From contig CAKTDV010000006.1 of assembly GCA_934546745.1 (NCBI GenBank), forward strand, positions 1 to 64,000: DNA of 64,000 nt. Direction: 5' to 3'. Below the pieces are notes generated by a model. That model was not told the DNA's origin. It saw only the letters and a program-made list of their open reading frames with translations, and ran no database searches. Shown one piece after another: positions 63,547-64,000 of this stretch (the first letter of the stretch is position 1; every line of letters starts with the position of its first letter). Both the position numbers and the translations under genes were made by a program. Source of the DNA: an uncultured Desulfovibrio sp. Lineage in GTDB: Bacteria > Desulfobacterota > Desulfovibrionia > Desulfovibrionales > Desulfovibrionaceae.

Positions 63547-64000
63547 ATGCAAGAACAATGGCTGGAAATCTCTAGGAAACTTCAAGAATCTCTCGATTCT
63601 GGAGTTTATAAGGTGTGGATCGCCCCTCTGAGCGGCACTGTGCTGGGCGATCATCTGACCTTGCGTGCCCCCAGCGCCTTTGTGGCGAACTGGCTGCGAA
63701 CACGTCTGCTGGGCGCAATACGCGACGCCGCGGCCGCGGTACTCCGGGTCAGTCCCGAAAGCATGACCGTGGAGGTGCTGACCGGTGCTGAGGAAGCCGC
63801 TACCGGCGGGGAGGCGGCGAATGCCGTTGCGACAGCGCCCCTTGCCGTGTCTCCAGCCGTGCGACCTACCGCTCCATCCTCATCCCAGGCGCCTTCGCAG
63901 CAGTATCTGCCGCTCGGCGTGACCTCTTTTTCCCGTCCTCGCAACGAATGGCGGCATTCCTTTGACGATTTTGTCATCGGCCCCAGCAACAATGTGGCGG
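63547..64000 (+). CDS. dnaA: Chromosomal replication initiator DnaA (5' part, runs off the window)
   Basis: The first 151 codons of dnaA. Domain I (residues about 1-80) contains VYKVWIAPLSG and LRAPSAFVANWLRTR. A Pro/Ala/Ser-rich linker (domain II) follows. The window ends in the start of the AAA+ domain at HSFDDFVIGPSNNVA, which matches the invariant FDNFVVGPSNR region. GAGG lies just before the ATG at 63547. The catalytic and DNA-binding domains lie beyond the window. Confidence 0.95.
   Translation, partial: MQEQWLEISRKLQESLDSGVYKVWIAPLSGTVLGDHLTLRAPSAFVANWLRTRLLGAIRDAAAAVLRVSPESMTVEVLTGAEEAATGGEAANAVATAPLAVSPAVRPTAPSSSQAPSQQYLPLGVTSFSRPRNEWRHSFDDFVIGPSNNVA

Overview
The window looks like chromosomal DNA from a sulfate- or sulfite-reducing member of the Desulfovibrionaceae. 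The evidence is GC-rich coding sequence, LL-diaminopimelate aminotransferase instead of the succinylase route to lysine, a cytoplasmic CbiK chelatase, a ferredoxin-type three-piece glutamate synthase, type III glutamine synthetase, the HydG [FeFe]-hydrogenase maturase together with HypA/HypB, and an rpoN-hpf-rapZ-mannose-PTS cluster. The genus cannot be fixed from the sequence alone. The window is almost entirely ordinary core genome. There is no insertion sequence, CRISPR array, rRNA operon or clear prophage; one orphan phage-type repressor gene is the only accessory-looking item.

Layout. 0-12.8 kb: tRNA-Met, uppP, a small conserved gene, metG and a PSP1/RicT-type gene on the minus strand, then HD protein, 6-phosphofructokinase and addA-addB on the plus strand. 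13-18.5 kb: DUF3179 protein, rfbD-like reductase, cbiK, a thioredoxin-fold lipoprotein and a BMP-type binding protein. 18.7-28.2 kb: hydG, ctpA, a divergent polysaccharide deacetylase, proC, hypA-hypB, a TPR protein, an AMIN-domain protein, a thioesterase and a 103-aa gene under a Fur-box-like site. 28.4-38.5 kb: mgtE, the nadC-nadA-nadB operon followed by an unusual chemoreceptor, ogt, a membrane glycosyltransferase and an AsmA-like protein. 38.5-42.2 kb: tRNA-Val, beta-carbonic anhydrase, a potassium channel with two RCK domains and the orphan repressor. 42.2-47.7 kb: rpoN-hpf-rapZ-EIIA-EIIB-EIIC plus a cysteine-rich membrane protein, all on the minus strand. 47.8-52.1 kb: a second chemoreceptor, a small membrane protein and an aminotransferase. 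52.6-63.2 kb: glnA type III, dapF-dapL, three glutamate synthase genes, a NifX-family protein and an outer-membrane beta-barrel. 63.5-64 kb: the 5' end of dnaA.

How the parts connect. Ammonia assimilation is concentrated here: RpoN (sigma-54) is encoded at 46-47.7 kb and a textbook GG-N10-GC sigma-54 promoter lies 62 bases upstream of glnA, whose product feeds the neighbouring glutamate synthase genes. dapF and dapL give two steps of the lysine and peptidoglycan pathway. nadC, nadA and nadB form a complete de novo NAD operon. HydG serves [FeFe] hydrogenase and HypA/HypB serve [NiFe] hydrogenase.

Most noteworthy: (1) the PTS EIIC gene can only be read from its natural overlapping start if one T is skipped in a T9 tract; (2) the chemoreceptor behind nadB lacks the second membrane segment and HAMP domain, so its sensor and signalling halves sit on the same side of the membrane on paper; (3) a membrane protein at the end of the PTS cluster carries a SWIM-like CxC-x18-CxH zinc motif; (4) three unrelated start sites share the leader GACCACAAAGGAA; (5) several well-placed candidate regulatory sites (sigma-54, Fur-like, Rex-like and long palindromes).
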